Shown: positions 7,993-18,115, counted from the stretch's first letter. The stretch: DNA of 64,000 bases from Azotimanducus sp963663145 (GCA_963663145.1 OY760134.1:2108001-2172000), one strand, 5' to 3'. The notes: a model not told the origin generated them from the sequence alone. Program-made: numbers and translations.

Positions 7993-10581
7993 TTGACGCA
8001 ACACTCGTCACAGAATTTGGAGATTCGACTTCCTGAACTGTCCTTGGTAGTCCTTGTCGGAGTGTCCGGCAGCGGCAAGTCGACCTTTGTCCGCAGGCAT
8101 TTCAAGCCCACGGAGATACTCTCCTCGGATGCCTGCCGGGCGCTGGTCTCGGACGATCAGAATGACCAGACGGTAACCCGTCAAGCCTTTGAAGTCCTTC
8201 ATTACATCGCCGAGCAGCGTCTTTCCCTTGGCAAGCTGGTCGTCGTCGATGCGACCAACCTACAGCAGGATGCCAGGCGCGGTTTGCTGCGCCTCGCACG
8301 CGACTATCATGTGATTCCGATGGCCGTGGTGCTGGACCTGCCGGAAGGCTTGTGCCGTGAGCGCAACTCCAACAGAGAAGACCGAAACTTCGGTTCCCAT
8401 GTAATTCGCAATCAGGCTCGTCAGCTTCGCCGCTCGATGAAGTCACTCAAGCGCGAGGGATTTCGGCAGATTCATCGCCTGCGATCAGTCGAAGAGGTCG
8501 ATGCGGTGACCTTCTCAAGGCAGCCCATGTGGACGGACAGGCGCCGAGATTCCGGACCCTTCGACATCATCGGCGACGTTCACGGCTGTTTCGACGAACT
8601 TCTGGAGCTCTTGGGTCGCCTCGGGTACGGCGTTTCCAAATCCGCCCAACATTCCCAAGTTCGCTACCAGGTTACGCCGCCGAGCGGACGCAAAGTCATA
8701 TTCTTGGGAGACCTCGTAGACCGAGGGCCAAATAGTCCGGAGGTGCTTCGCCTCGTCATGGACATGGTCGATGCCGGAAACGCCATCTGCGTGCCCGGCA
8801 ATCACGAAGTGAAGTTAGAGCGAAAGCTCTCTGGACGAAAGGTCAACCTGACGCACGGATTGGCCGAAACCATGGAGCAGCTTGCCGACGAGAGTGACGA
8901 ATTCCTGACGCGCGTCAAATCCTTCTTCGCGAGCTTGATCAGTCACTTTATCTTGGACGATGGGCGGCTGGTGGTGGCCCATGCCGGCCTGAAGGAGGCC
9001 TTTCAAGGGCGTGCTTCAGGAGCCGTGCGCAACTTCGCACTCTATGGCGAAACGACCGGCGAGACCGACGAGTACGGCCTTCCGGTCCGCTACCAATGGG
9101 CCTCGGACTACAAGGGATCGGCCATGGTTGTCTACGGGCATACGCCGGTACTTGAACCCGAGTGGCTGAACGGCACCATCTGCATCGACACCGGCTGCGT
9201 GTTTGGCGGGAAACTGACCGCGCTCCGCTACCCTGAAAAAGAACTGCTGCAGGCACCAGCCGCAAGGCAGTACTACGAACCGATCAAGCCGCTTGATGCG
9301 CCTTCTGCTTCGTCGCTGACGGCACAGCAGGCGCACGACGATATGCTCGATATCGAGGATGTCTGGGGCAAGCGCCGCATCCACACCCAATGGGACACCC
9401 ATGTGCTGGTGACCGAGGAGCAAAGCCTTGCGGCACTCGAAGTCATGAGCCGATTCGCTGTCCATCCCAAGTGGATCAACTACCTGCCACCAACCATGTC
9501 GCCCTGTGAAACGAGTTCCAGTGCATGTCTGCTCGAACACCCCGAGCAAGCCTTCGACTACTATCGCAAACAAGGCATCGCGACCGTCATTTGTGAGGAA
9601 AAGCACATGGGTTCGCGCGCCGTCATTCAGATCTGCCAAGATGCCGAGGCGGCCCGCAATCGGTTCGGGGTCGAGACAGGCGAGACGGGTGTCTGCTACA
9701 CCAGAACCGGACGTCGTTTCTTTGATGATCAGGCGATCGAGACGGAATTCCTAGAGCGTCTTCGCAATGCCGTCTCGCAGGCAGGCATCTGGGATGCCCT
9801 GCAAACCACCTGGCTGACGCTTGATTGCGAGCTCATGCCTTGGTCGATGAAAGCCATGGAGCTGATTCTCAATCAATACGCGCCGGTCGGAACAGCGGCA
9901 CGGGCATCATTGGCATCAAGTATCGACCTGCTTGAGGCGGCCAAGGATCGAGGCCTGCCCGTCGAGTCCCTGCTCGAGGAACAGCGCGAGCGATTGCCGC
10001 TCATAGACAAATACGTCAAAGCCTACCAAGGCTATCAATGGCAGGTCGGCTCGGTCGACAACCTGCGCCTCGCGCCTTTTCACCTGATGGCCAGCGAAGG
10101 CTGTGTCCATGCGGACAAGGACCATCACTGGCATATGCAGATACCGACGAAACTCGGCGAGACCGGTGACAAGATCTTTGTCGCAACTTCGCATCAGGCC
10201 GTGACCTTGGGCGACGATCAGGCTTGCAACCAAGCAATTGATTGGTGGCAAAGGCTGACCGAAAATGGCGGCGAAGGCATGGTGGTCAAACCGCTCGAGT
10301 TCATGGCGAAGGGGCGGAAGGGCTTTGTCCAGCCAGCCATCAAGTGCCGTGGCGCCGAATACCTGCGGATCATTTATGGTCCCGAGTATTCGCGAAGCGA
10401 CCACCTCGAACGCTTGAAGTCGAGAACTCTGGGCATCAAGCGGCGTCTCGCGCTGCGCGAGTTCATGCTCGGACTGGAGGGATTGTATCGGTTTGTCAAT
10501 GAATCTCCACTGCGACAGGTTCACGAATGCGCGTTTGGCGTCCTTGCATTGGAATCCGAACCAGTGGATCCACGGCTCTGA
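7993..10581 (+). CDS. pnkp: polynucleotide kinase-phosphatase-ligase of bacterial RNA repair (Pnkp)
   Basis: Heals and seals broken RNA. Three modules are visible in 862 residues. The N-terminal 5'-kinase has its P-loop GVSGSGKST with K29. The central metallophosphoesterase begins DIIGDVHGC at about 191-199 and has the later GDLVDRG and PGNHE motifs, removing 2',3'-cyclic phosphates. The C-terminal ligase/adenylyltransferase has its nucleotidyl lysine K537 in EEKHMGSRAV. These are the hallmarks of bacterial Pnkp. The annotated start is TTG at 7993 without a clear ribosome binding site; a second TTG at 8017 (MEIRLPELSLVV) is equally plausible. The Hen1 gene begins 2 nt after the stop, the partner expected from the known Pnkp-Hen1 complex. 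Confidence 0.95.
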   Translation: MTQHSSQNLEIRLPELSLVVLVGVSGSGKSTFVRRHFKPTEILSSDACRALVSDDQNDQTVTRQAFEVLHYIAEQRLSLGKLVVVDATNLQQDARRGLLRLARDYHVIPMAVVLDLPEGLCRERNSNREDRNFGSHVIRNQARQLRRSMKSLKREGFRQIHRLRSVEEVDAVTFSRQPMWTDRRRDSGPFDIIGDVHGCFDELLELLGRLGYGVSKSAQHSQVRYQVTPPSGRKVIFLGDLVDRGPNSPEVLRLVMDMVDAGNAICVPGNHEVKLERKLSGRKVNLTHGLAETMEQLADESDEFLTRVKSFFASLISHFILDDGRLVVAHAGLKEAFQGRASGAVRNFALYGETTGETDEYGLPVRYQWASDYKGSAMVVYGHTPVLEPEWLNGTICIDTGCVFGGKLTALRYPEKELLQAPAARQYYEPIKPLDAPSASSLTAQQAHDDMLDIEDVWGKRRIHTQWDTHVLVTEEQSLAALEVMSRFAVHPKWINYLPPTMSPCETSSSACLLEHPEQAFDYYRKQGIATVICEEKHMGSRAVIQICQDAEAARNRFGVETGETGVCYTRTGRRFFDDQAIETEFLERLRNAVSQAGIWDALQTTWLTLDCELMPWSMKAMELILNQYAPVGTAARASLASSIDLLEAAKDRGLPVESLLEEQRERLPLIDKYVKAYQGYQWQVGSVDNLRLAPFHLMASEGCVHADKDHHWHMQIPTKLGETGDKIFVATSHQAVTLGDDQACNQAIDWWQRLTENGGEGMVVKPLEFMAKGRKGFVQPAIKCRGAEYLRIIYGPEYSRSDHLERLKSRTLGIKRRLALREFMLGLEGLYRFVNESPLRQVHECAFGVLALESEPVDPRL

Positions 10582-10583
10582 CC

Positions 10584-11963
10584 ATGCTGCTCACCATCTC
10601 CACAACCCACGAGCCGGCCACCGACCTTGGTTATCTGTTGCACAAGCATCCAGACAGGCTGCAAGAGTTCGACCTGTCGTTCGGCAAGGCGCATGTCTTC
10701 TATCCGGAAGCCTCTAAGAGTCGCTGTACGGCCGCATTGCAGCTTCAAATCGACCCCATAGGGCTGCTGCGCAGAGGCAAAAATCTGCTCGCCCAGCATT
10801 ATGTGAATGACCGCCCCTACGTTGCCTCGTCACTGCTCTGCGTTGCGCTCAACTCGGTGTTTCGTTCGGCGCTTGCCGGCAACTGCGCGGAAAGAAGCGA
10901 ACTTGCAGAAACCGAAATACCGCTCGAAGCGAAGGTGTACAGCCTGCCCTGCCCCGAGGGAGAGGCGCTCCTGCTTCGGCTCTTTGCACCGCTCGGCTAC
11001 GAGGTGCGTGCGCATCCCCATCCGCTTGAGGACGAAGTCCGGGACGAAGGGATATGCCCGTACTTTACTGTCACCCTCCGAGCGGTGAAGCGCTTGCGAG
11101 ACCTGCTGCGTCACTTGTATGTGTTGATTCCGGTGCTCGACAGGGAAAAACACTATTGGGTGGGCGAGGACGAGATCGACAAGCTGCTGCGACATGGGGC
11201 CGAATGGCTTGAGTCGCACCCCGATAAGGAGTTCATCGTATCGCGCTACTTGAAATTGCAGCGTGGACTGACGCGCAGAGCTTTAGAACGGTTGGGGGTT
11301 GGGGGTCAGGACGCGGAATCCTGTACGCGGGGAGAAGAGATGCTCGAAAGGCCGATTCGCTTGGGCGAACTTCGCCTGATGGCGATCATGCAGGCGGTGG
11401 AGGCGAGCGGGGCATCGAGTGTGCTCGACCTTGGTTGCGGCGAAGGCGGGCTCACTAAGGCGCTGCTGACAATGCAAAACCTGAAGAGGATCGTCGGCGT
11501 GGAGGTTTCAAGTTCGGCCTTGGGGATCGCCAAGCGTCGGCTTGGTCTGGATGAAATGCCTGACAACCAACGGCAACGAATCAACCTCATCAACGGCTCC
11601 GTGACCTATAGGGACGCACGGTTCTCTGGGTTCGACATGGCGGTCGCCGCCGAAGTCATCGAGCACATCGAGCTGGACAGACTCGGTGCCTTCGAACGCT
11701 CGGTGTTCGAGTTCGCAAGGCCGCAAGCAATCATGGTGACCACGCCGAATGCCGAGTACAACGTCAAGTTTCCGGCCTTGAAAACCGGCGAGATGCGGCA
11801 CCCGGATCACCGCTTCGAGTGGACTCGCGAGGAATTTGTCGGCTGGTGCGAGAATGTGAGCAAAAGGTTTGGCTACAGCGCGAAGCAGGGTGGCATAGGT
11901 GACACCGACCCCACCCTCGGTGCGCCCACGCAATTCGCGATCTTTGAGAGGCGGGACGGGTAG
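10584..11963 (+). CDS. hen1: 3'-terminal RNA ribose 2'-O-methyltransferase Hen1
   Basis: Methylates the 2'-OH at the broken end before Pnkp seals it, protecting the junction from being cut again at the same place. With the ATG at 10584 the protein has 459 residues. The N-terminal half (MLLTISTTHEPATDLGYLL onward) is the domain that activates Pnkp's ligase. The C-terminal half is the methyltransferase, with VLDLGCGEGGLTKALL for AdoMet binding and metal ligands in EVIEHIELD and PDHRFEWTREEF. The gene follows pnkp by 2 nt and is surely cotranscribed and possibly coupled. Confidence 0.95.
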   Translation: MLLTISTTHEPATDLGYLLHKHPDRLQEFDLSFGKAHVFYPEASKSRCTAALQLQIDPIGLLRRGKNLLAQHYVNDRPYVASSLLCVALNSVFRSALAGNCAERSELAETEIPLEAKVYSLPCPEGEALLLRLFAPLGYEVRAHPHPLEDEVRDEGICPYFTVTLRAVKRLRDLLRHLYVLIPVLDREKHYWVGEDEIDKLLRHGAEWLESHPDKEFIVSRYLKLQRGLTRRALERLGVGGQDAESCTRGEEMLERPIRLGELRLMAIMQAVEASGASSVLDLGCGEGGLTKALLTMQNLKRIVGVEVSSSALGIAKRRLGLDEMPDNQRQRINLINGSVTYRDARFSGFDMAVAAEVIEHIELDRLGAFERSVFEFARPQAIMVTTPNAEYNVKFPALKTGEMRHPDHRFEWTREEFVGWCENVSKRFGYSAKQGGIGDTDPTLGAPTQFAIFERRDG

Positions 11964-11983
11964 ATTCCCCTTGGCTTGAGACA

Positions 11984-12949
11984 GTGGACTCCATTACACA
12001 ATTCGCCTTGGGCGCCGCGATCGGAGAGGCTGTGCTCGGCAAGAAGGCTGGATTCCGCGCTGCCTTGGTGGGTGGTGCGGTTGCTAGCCTGCCCGATCTT
12101 GATGTGATTTATCCCTATGCCAATGCGGTCGCTTCCTTCACTTGGCACCGTGGTGTCACCCATTCGGTATTCGTTCTCGCGCTCTTCGCTCCGCTGGTCG
12201 CTTGGGTTCTACAAAGGACTCCCGTCACCAATCGAGGCACGGCTAAGGAATGGCGGCTCCTGGTCTTTCTCGCGCTGCTGACGCATCCGGTATTGGATGC
12301 CTTCACCGTCTACGGCACACAAATATTCTGGCCGCTTCCAATGCCGCCAACCACTTGGTCGACGCTGTTTATCATCGACCCATTGGTGACCGCACCGCTC
12401 CTGCTTGGTGTCCTCGGCGCGCGCATTGGACACCGCTATGGAAAGACACCCGCAACGCGCGTCAATCTCGCGGGTATCGCCTTCATCATCGCCTATCTCA
12501 CTTGGAGCATCGGGGCGAAACTCCATGTCAATCACATCGCGCACCAGACGCTGAAGGCAAACGGCATCGAATTCGAACGCTTGATCAGCACACCCCTCCC
12601 CTTCGGCACGCGCAATTGGCGTCTGGTGGCGATGACGCCGCATGCTTACTTGCAGGGCATCTATCGGCTCGGCGGTGAAATGCGCTTTGAATCCTTCGAC
12701 ACAGATCCCCAACTCCTTGAGGGACTGCCCGCCGAAGCCGACATAGCGCGTCTGAAGTGGTTCTCCAAGGGCTTCTATTCGGTGCGCCGCGAAGGCGATG
12801 AAATCATCTACACGGATTTACGCATGGGTTCGGAACCTGTTTACGCGTTTCGATTCGTGGTCGGGCCGGGTCTTGAAGAGGCCCGCCAACTGCCGATGGC
12901 CTTTGACTTGGATCGCTTCAATCGCATGTTCGAGTCGACCATGCCCTGA
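11984..12949 (+). CDS. membrane-bound metal-dependent hydrolase, YdjM/DUF457 family
   Basis: Inner-membrane protein of 321 residues. The GTG start at 11984 gives MDSITQFALGAAIGEAVLG, the conserved opening of this family. Metal-ligand type residues occur in LPDLDVI and the WHRGVTHS segment, followed by several hydrophobic helices between about 55 and 180 and a soluble C-terminal region. It lies 20 bp after hen1 and may share its transcript, though no role in RNA repair is known for the family. Confidence 0.8.
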   Translation: MDSITQFALGAAIGEAVLGKKAGFRAALVGGAVASLPDLDVIYPYANAVASFTWHRGVTHSVFVLALFAPLVAWVLQRTPVTNRGTAKEWRLLVFLALLTHPVLDAFTVYGTQIFWPLPMPPTTWSTLFIIDPLVTAPLLLGVLGARIGHRYGKTPATRVNLAGIAFIIAYLTWSIGAKLHVNHIAHQTLKANGIEFERLISTPLPFGTRNWRLVAMTPHAYLQGIYRLGGEMRFESFDTDPQLLEGLPAEADIARLKWFSKGFYSVRREGDEIIYTDLRMGSEPVYAFRFVVGPGLEEARQLPMAFDLDRFNRMFESTMP

Positions 12950-13022
12950 ACACCCATGCCAATCACTGATTCCTCTGCGGCATTGGTTAAGATGCGTGTC
13001 TGAAATTTCAGATTGACACGAC

Positions 13023-14159
13023 ATGACCATCGAACCCTTCTCCATATCCGCGACGGATGCCGAGCTCGAAGACTTGGCAACACGGCTCGGGCGCACCAGA
13101 TTGCCCGAGGCCGAAACCCCAGACGATTGGTCCCAAGGCATTCCCCTCACCTATGTATCCGAGGTCGTCGAATACTGGCGCACTGACTACAACTGGCGTG
13201 AACGCGAGGCGCGCATTAACGCCTTCGAGCAGTTTCGCACCAAGGTCGATGACCTCGGCGTCCATTTCGTTCATGTCCGCTCAAAGGTGCCTGATGCCGC
13301 GCCGCTCATCATGACGCACGGCTGGCCGGGGTCAATCGTCGAATTCCTCAAGGTGATCGGACCGCTCACAGACCCCGAAGCCAACGGCGGCGAGGCAGAG
13401 AATGCCTTTCACCTGGTCTGCCCTTCTCTTCCCGGTTACGGGTTTTCCGATAAACCCACGCGCCCAGGCACCGGTGTCGAGAGAATTGCCGATCTCTGGG
13501 CGAAGCTCATGCGGCAACTTGGGTACGACCGCTACTTTGCGCAGGGAGGCGATTGGGGCGCGACGGTCACCACCCAAATCGGAGCTCGGGATCCAGAAGG
13601 CTGCATGGGCATCCATGTCAATATGCCGATTGTTGATTTCTCGAAACTCGATCTCAACAAGGAACTTTCCCCCAGAGAACTTGAAGCTTTGGCAGGTGCC
13701 AAGCACTACCAAGAATGGGATTCGGGCTACTCGAAGCAGCAGAGCACAAGGCCGCAAACGCTTGGCTATGGTCTGGTGGACTCACCCGCGGGCCAGGCGG
13801 CTTGGATTCTTGAGAAGTTCTGGTCTTGGATGGACTGTGATGGACACCCGGAGAATGTACTCACGCGGGATGAATTGCTCGACAACGTCATGATGTATTG
13901 GCTACCGGCGGCAGGCGCTTCTTCGGCAAGACTTTACTGGGAGAGCTTTGGGGGTCGCAGCTATCCGCAGGTGGAGGTTCCCATGGGTGGCAGCATCTTT
14001 CCCAAGGAAATCTTCCGAATCACCGAGGAGTGGGCCGCGACGAACTACAAGCATATCGTCTACTGGAATGAACTCGACAAGGGTGGGCACTTTGCCGCCT
14101 TCGAGCAACCGGAGCGCTTCGTGGACGAAGTGCGCGCCGCCTTTCGGTGCATGAGGTAG
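13023..14159 (+). CDS. epoxide hydrolase (EHN-type alpha/beta hydrolase)
   Basis: Opens epoxides to diols through an aspartyl ester. The 378-residue protein has the N-terminal EHN region (WRTDYNWREREARIN), the oxyanion motif THGWPGSIVEF, the nucleophile aspartate in GGDWGATVT and the C-terminal base histidine in DKGGHFAAFEQPE. This layout matches microsomal-type epoxide hydrolases. The ATG at 13023 follows a 73-bp intergenic stretch. The carboxylesterase gene begins 4 bp after the stop, so the two are likely one unit. Confidence 0.9.
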   Translation: MTIEPFSISATDAELEDLATRLGRTRLPEAETPDDWSQGIPLTYVSEVVEYWRTDYNWREREARINAFEQFRTKVDDLGVHFVHVRSKVPDAAPLIMTHGWPGSIVEFLKVIGPLTDPEANGGEAENAFHLVCPSLPGYGFSDKPTRPGTGVERIADLWAKLMRQLGYDRYFAQGGDWGATVTTQIGARDPEGCMGIHVNMPIVDFSKLDLNKELSPRELEALAGAKHYQEWDSGYSKQQSTRPQTLGYGLVDSPAGQAAWILEKFWSWMDCDGHPENVLTRDELLDNVMMYWLPAAGASSARLYWESFGGRSYPQVEVPMGGSIFPKEIFRITEEWAATNYKHIVYWNELDKGGHFAAFEQPERFVDEVRAAFRCMR

Positions 14160-14163
14160 GGCC

Positions 14164-15651
14164 ATGCGGTTTTTCTTCTTATTCCTTCTGGCCGCTACGG
14201 CCTTGGCCAGCCATCTGGCGGCTGAAATCGCCGAAACTTCATCGGGTCCGGTTCGCGGTGCCGCAAACGATGCTCTGTTAAGCTTTCTGGGTATTCCCTT
14301 CGCCGCACCGCCGGTCGGCGAATTGAGGTGGTCGCCACCGATCGATCCCGAGTCCTGGGAAGCGCCATACGATGCCGTCGCCTACGGTCCCGAATGCGGT
14401 CACTGGCGGGAATTCTCCACCGGAGGTGACGAAGACTGCCTACACCTCAATGTCTGGACCAATAGCCTCTCGGGAGTGCGTCCGGTCATGCTATGGATTC
14501 ACGGCGGCGGGTTTCGTGGCGGTTCGGGTCAATTGTCCGACGTTTTCATCGAGGCCGTGGTGCGCGAAGACATCGTGCTGGTTTCGATTCAACACCGGCT
14601 TGGGATGATGGGATTCTTCGCGCATGAAGCCATGGATTCCGATGTCGCCAATTTTGGATTGCTGGACATGGTGCATGCCCTCAAATGGGTTCGGCGCAAC
14701 ATCGCGAATTTTGGCGGTGACCCGGAGCAGGTGACTATCTTCGGGGTATCCGCCGGCGGCATGGCGGTGCAAATGCTGATGACTTCCCCGCTCTCGGCGG
14801 GACTCTTTTCCGGCGCGATCGCACAAAGCGGCTACGGCACCTGGCCGCTGGCAAATATGTCCCAAGCCAAGCGTCGCGGCGCGCTGCTTGCGAAGCGTGC
14901 CGGTCTGCCGGAGGATGCCTCGCTGGAGTCGTTGAAGGCTCTTTCGGCGGCAGATTGGGAGGGCACTTACAGCAAGTTCCAATTGCCCATCGTCGATGGC
15001 GTTTCCCTTCCACTCGAACCCGCGCAGGCGTTTCACGAGGGCGCCCAGCACCAAGTTCCAATGATTCTGGGAGGTACAAGCTTCGAAGGCACCACCATCA
15101 CGGGTGCTGGATTCGATCCAAACACCTATCTCGATTCGTGGGGCGATCGGAACAACCGTGCGCGCCAGCTCTACGCAAGCGATCTGGCACATGGCGAGCA
15201 GGTTGCCGCCACGCGCCTATTTGGTGATGTGCGCTATGTCGTAGGCTCTCGCCTGATCGCGCGTCTCCATGGCGGTCTCGCGCCAAGTTATCTCTACTAT
15301 TTTGATCACGTACCAGCTTCCATGCGCGAGGTCTGGGTTGGGGCGCCGCACGGATTCTTGTCCATGGTGTTGTTTGGCGTTTCAGGAATGGTCACCGAAG
15401 GGCAAGTAGCTGCCGAGACCTTAGATCTTGGAGAGGTCCTGCGCGCTTATTGGGTCAATTTCGCGCGTGCGGGCAACCCGAATGATGGTCACTTGCCCGC
15501 ATGGCCACAATACCAATCAGATGAAGACAATTGGTTGGTAATTCGCGATGAGGCGAGGGTCGAAAGACAAGTGATCAAAGACAAGCTCGACTTCATTGAG
15601 GCGGACTATTGGCGGCGTGTTAAACGCTTAAGCCCTGCCGCATCCGAATAG
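14164..15651 (+). CDS. type-B carboxylesterase, exported
   Basis: Serine esterase of the cholinesterase/para-nitrobenzyl esterase family, 495 residues. It opens with a signal peptide (FFLFLLAATALASHLAAEI), so it should act in the periplasm or outside. Visible motifs are the oxyanion-hole WIHGGGFRGGSG, the nucleophile in FGVSAGGMAVQ (usual consensus GESAG) and the histidine in GAPHGFLSM. Substrate unknown. It may act with the epoxide hydrolase just upstream in ester/epoxide catabolism, which is inference from adjacency. Confidence 0.9.
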   Translation: MRFFFLFLLAATALASHLAAEIAETSSGPVRGAANDALLSFLGIPFAAPPVGELRWSPPIDPESWEAPYDAVAYGPECGHWREFSTGGDEDCLHLNVWTNSLSGVRPVMLWIHGGGFRGGSGQLSDVFIEAVVREDIVLVSIQHRLGMMGFFAHEAMDSDVANFGLLDMVHALKWVRRNIANFGGDPEQVTIFGVSAGGMAVQMLMTSPLSAGLFSGAIAQSGYGTWPLANMSQAKRRGALLAKRAGLPEDASLESLKALSAADWEGTYSKFQLPIVDGVSLPLEPAQAFHEGAQHQVPMILGGTSFEGTTITGAGFDPNTYLDSWGDRNNRARQLYASDLAHGEQVAATRLFGDVRYVVGSRLIARLHGGLAPSYLYYFDHVPASMREVWVGAPHGFLSMVLFGVSGMVTEGQVAAETLDLGEVLRAYWVNFARAGNPNDGHLPAWPQYQSDEDNWLVIRDEARVERQVIKDKLDFIEADYWRRVKRLSPAASE

Positions 15652-15658
15652 GCTCGAC

Positions 15659-16432
15659 TCAAGCCCCTGTCCACTGCGGCGGTCGCTTCTCCGCAAACGC
15701 CTTTGGTCCCTCGATAAAATCGGCACTATCACGCATGTTGAAAATGCCGTCATAGTTCGCTTGCATGGCTTCTTGCAGCGAGGCGTAGTCGAAGTTGTCG
15801 TACACAACTTCCTTGCTGGCGCGAATCGAGAGGGGTGCACACTTCAATATCTCGTCAGCCCAGTGCAAGGCAGTGTCCATGAGTTGGGCTTGCGGCACGA
15901 CTTCGTTGACAAATCCGAGTTCCTTGCCTTCCGTTGCCGGCACATGGCGACCGGTGAGAATCATGCCCAAAGCGCGCTTAGTGCCGATTTGTCTCGGAAG
16001 GCGCTGCAGGCCACCCGCAAGTGCCGCAAGACCCACGCGCGGTTCAGGAAGCGCGAAAAGTGCGTTTTCGGAAGCGATAATCAAATCGCAGGCAAGCGCA
16101 ATCTCAAAGCCGCCTCCCATGGCAACGCCGTTCACTGCCGCGATGACCGGCTTGTGCAGATCAAAGCGAGCGGTGAGTCCGCCGAAACCGAGCGGCATGG
16201 GAAGCAGTTCACCTCCTTCGGCCTGATAGCGTAAATCGTTGCCGGCAGAAAATGCCCTGTCACCGGCGCCTGTGATGATGGCGACCCAAAGTTCGGGGCT
16301 ATCATCGAATTCGTCGAACACTTCGCCCAGTTCGATGTTGGCCGGGGGATGCAGCGCATTCATCCGCTCGGGTCTATTGATGGTGACGACCATCACCCGC
16401 TCACGAATCTCCACTTCACAGAACTCTGTCAC
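15659..16432 (-). CDS. enoyl-CoA hydratase/isomerase family protein (crotonase)
   Basis: Acyl-CoA processing enzyme of 257 residues. The oxyanion-hole segment is present as SAGNDL and GVAMGGGFEIALACDLIIA, and the FALPEPRVGLAALAGG segment carries one of the catalytic-site glutamates. The start is GTG at 16432 with AAGGAAG upstream. It is convergent with the carboxylesterase and 7 bp from it. Exact substrate (enoyl-CoA, carnitinyl-CoA or other) is undetermined. Confidence 0.88.
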   Translation of the reverse strand: MTEFCEVEIRERVMVVTINRPERMNALHPPANIELGEVFDEFDDSPELWVAIITGAGDRAFSAGNDLRYQAEGGELLPMPLGFGGLTARFDLHKPVIAAVNGVAMGGGFEIALACDLIIASENALFALPEPRVGLAALAGGLQRLPRQIGTKRALGMILTGRHVPATEGKELGFVNEVVPQAQLMDTALHWADEILKCAPLSIRASKEVVYDNFDYASLQEAMQANYDGIFNMRDSADFIEGPKAFAEKRPPQWTGA

Positions 16433-16624
16433 AATTCTCTTCCTTCTTGGCTAATCTTTCTCTCACCCTCGACCAAGGGCCAAGTCGAACTTGAGACCAG
16501 ACAAGCTCGGCAACTCGCTCAGGAAACTAGCATACCAGCAGATGACTACCCGACGCAGCGAGGCACGCGTGGGGTAAGGTTCGCTTGGTGTATAAGTCCG
16601 AGGATCCGCTCTCCCCTGTCGATA

Positions 16625-18115
16625 TCATTGCCCGCCCCAACGCAACAAATTCATAAACTCACGGCGATTCTTTGGCCCGTAAGTGGAAAAGCTTGGGTCA
16701 GCCACTGGTGCGTAGGCCAGCCGGTCTGTATTGACTCGGTCTTTACCTAGGCATTGCCGCATGTCGTCTTCGAATAAGCCGTAGAGCGGTGCGGCGTTTC
16801 GACCAAACACTTGCGCACGTATAGCGTCGGTAATCGCGGGATAGCCATATTCCTCTTGAAACCGTTTTGATATCTGGAATGTGCGGAAGGCTTCAATCTG
16901 ATCTTGGGGAGAGCCGTACCATATTGAATCGGTCCCCCATAGAACCTTATCGCTGCCCATGTACCTAAACAGCTTGCCCAGACTGTGTGCCGCGCTATCC
17001 GGGTCGCGCATTAGCAGGCGCCAGGTCGTTCCCAGCTCTGCATACACATTGCCCTGCCGGGCCACGTCGTTTTCGATTACGGACTTTATCAGTGAGTCTA
17101 TCCCCTCGTTGCGCATTGGGTCGTATGGGCCCTCCGCTTGTCCGGCCACGTAGCCAGAGTGGTAGATCAGAAAGTTTATGTCCGGATTCTGTTTGGCGGC
17201 TGGGCCAATGTCATCGCAGAGCGAGTGCTGATAAGACTGTCGGCCGAATGGTAGGCCTTTGTGAACGCAGATGTTCTTGATCCCTAGGTTACGAGCCTTT
17301 TCAATGAACGCTTGGCCAGTGTCATCCATAAAGGAGAACCCATGACCCTGTGGGCCCCATTGGGTGTAGGTTTTCCAGGCGGACACGCGCCATCGTTCGG
17401 CCAGTTCGTCCATGCCTTCCAGATCTCCCGCCTGATTTGGATTCACCCGGCCGTGGATTAGCAAGCGATCAGTGCCGTCTAGGCGCTCAACAATATCTCG
17501 CGTGGCGTGAGCCTCCTCAATGGTCAGAGGTTCTGCTTCTCGAGTGGAGGGGACAAAAGACAGCACCATCAGGTCTGTCTCTGAATCGAGAAACACATCT
17601 TTGACAAACTCATCCGGGCCGATGCAGTTCAAGTAGCTGCGGTTATCCGTAGCCGACCCTAAGTCGCAGTTGGTTTTTGGCAACCCCCTGAGTGGGGTTG
17701 CCTCTTCCGGCAAGCCTTTTAACCAAGATCCCTGCGGATTCACGAAATGGCCTTGTACGTCCAAGATAAAGCCGGACTTTGCGAAGGTGTCCTTCGCCTC
17801 TGCAACATCAAGAGCCGCATCTGCAGCAATGTCGTAGTAGCCCCCGGTCTTCCCCACTTTTGCATAGGCAGCGTTAAACGCCAGCAAGGTCGTTGCAGAG
17901 CCGGCCGCAGAAACCAGAAACTGTCGTCGCCTTACGCCAGTGTGTTTGGCATGGCGTGTAGCCAGTTCGTGGGCTAATTGATTCGCGAGGTGGTGGTGTT
18001 TTTGCAGTGCCTGGGGGACAAACTCACCGTTAGATGCAGAATCTAGCTTGATCGGTAAGCGCAAGCCCTCTGGGTCTCTTTCCGGTGCTTGGTGAGATGT
18101 CAGATCTGCGGCCAT
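16625..18115 (-). CDS. Tat-exported amidohydrolase-family protein
   Basis: Metal-dependent hydrolase or decarboxylase of the amidohydrolase-2 group, 496 residues, ATG with AAGGAG upstream. After an unusually long N-terminal lead of about 60 residues comes a twin-arginine signal, RRRQFLVSAAGSATTLLAF, suggesting folded export through Tat. The metal-site start is atypical (LDVQGHFVNP where DxHxH is usual), and the C-terminal metal aspartate is in LWGTDSIWYGSP. Neighbours give no hint of substrate. 192 bp without a recognisable gene separate it from the crotonase. Confidence 0.82.
   Translation of the reverse strand: MAADLTSHQAPERDPEGLRLPIKLDSASNGEFVPQALQKHHHLANQLAHELATRHAKHTGVRRRQFLVSAAGSATTLLAFNAAYAKVGKTGGYYDIAADAALDVAEAKDTFAKSGFILDVQGHFVNPQGSWLKGLPEEATPLRGLPKTNCDLGSATDNRSYLNCIGPDEFVKDVFLDSETDLMVLSFVPSTREAEPLTIEEAHATRDIVERLDGTDRLLIHGRVNPNQAGDLEGMDELAERWRVSAWKTYTQWGPQGHGFSFMDDTGQAFIEKARNLGIKNICVHKGLPFGRQSYQHSLCDDIGPAAKQNPDINFLIYHSGYVAGQAEGPYDPMRNEGIDSLIKSVIENDVARQGNVYAELGTTWRLLMRDPDSAAHSLGKLFRYMGSDKVLWGTDSIWYGSPQDQIEAFRTFQISKRFQEEYGYPAITDAIRAQVFGRNAAPLYGLFEDDMRQCLGKDRVNTDRLAYAPVADPSFSTYGPKNRREFMNLLRWGGQ

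Noticed and set aside
11984..12949. Third member of the RNA repair operon
   Set aside because: The YdjM-like hydrolase follows hen1 by 20 bp but the family has no known link to RNA repair; adjacency alone is weak.
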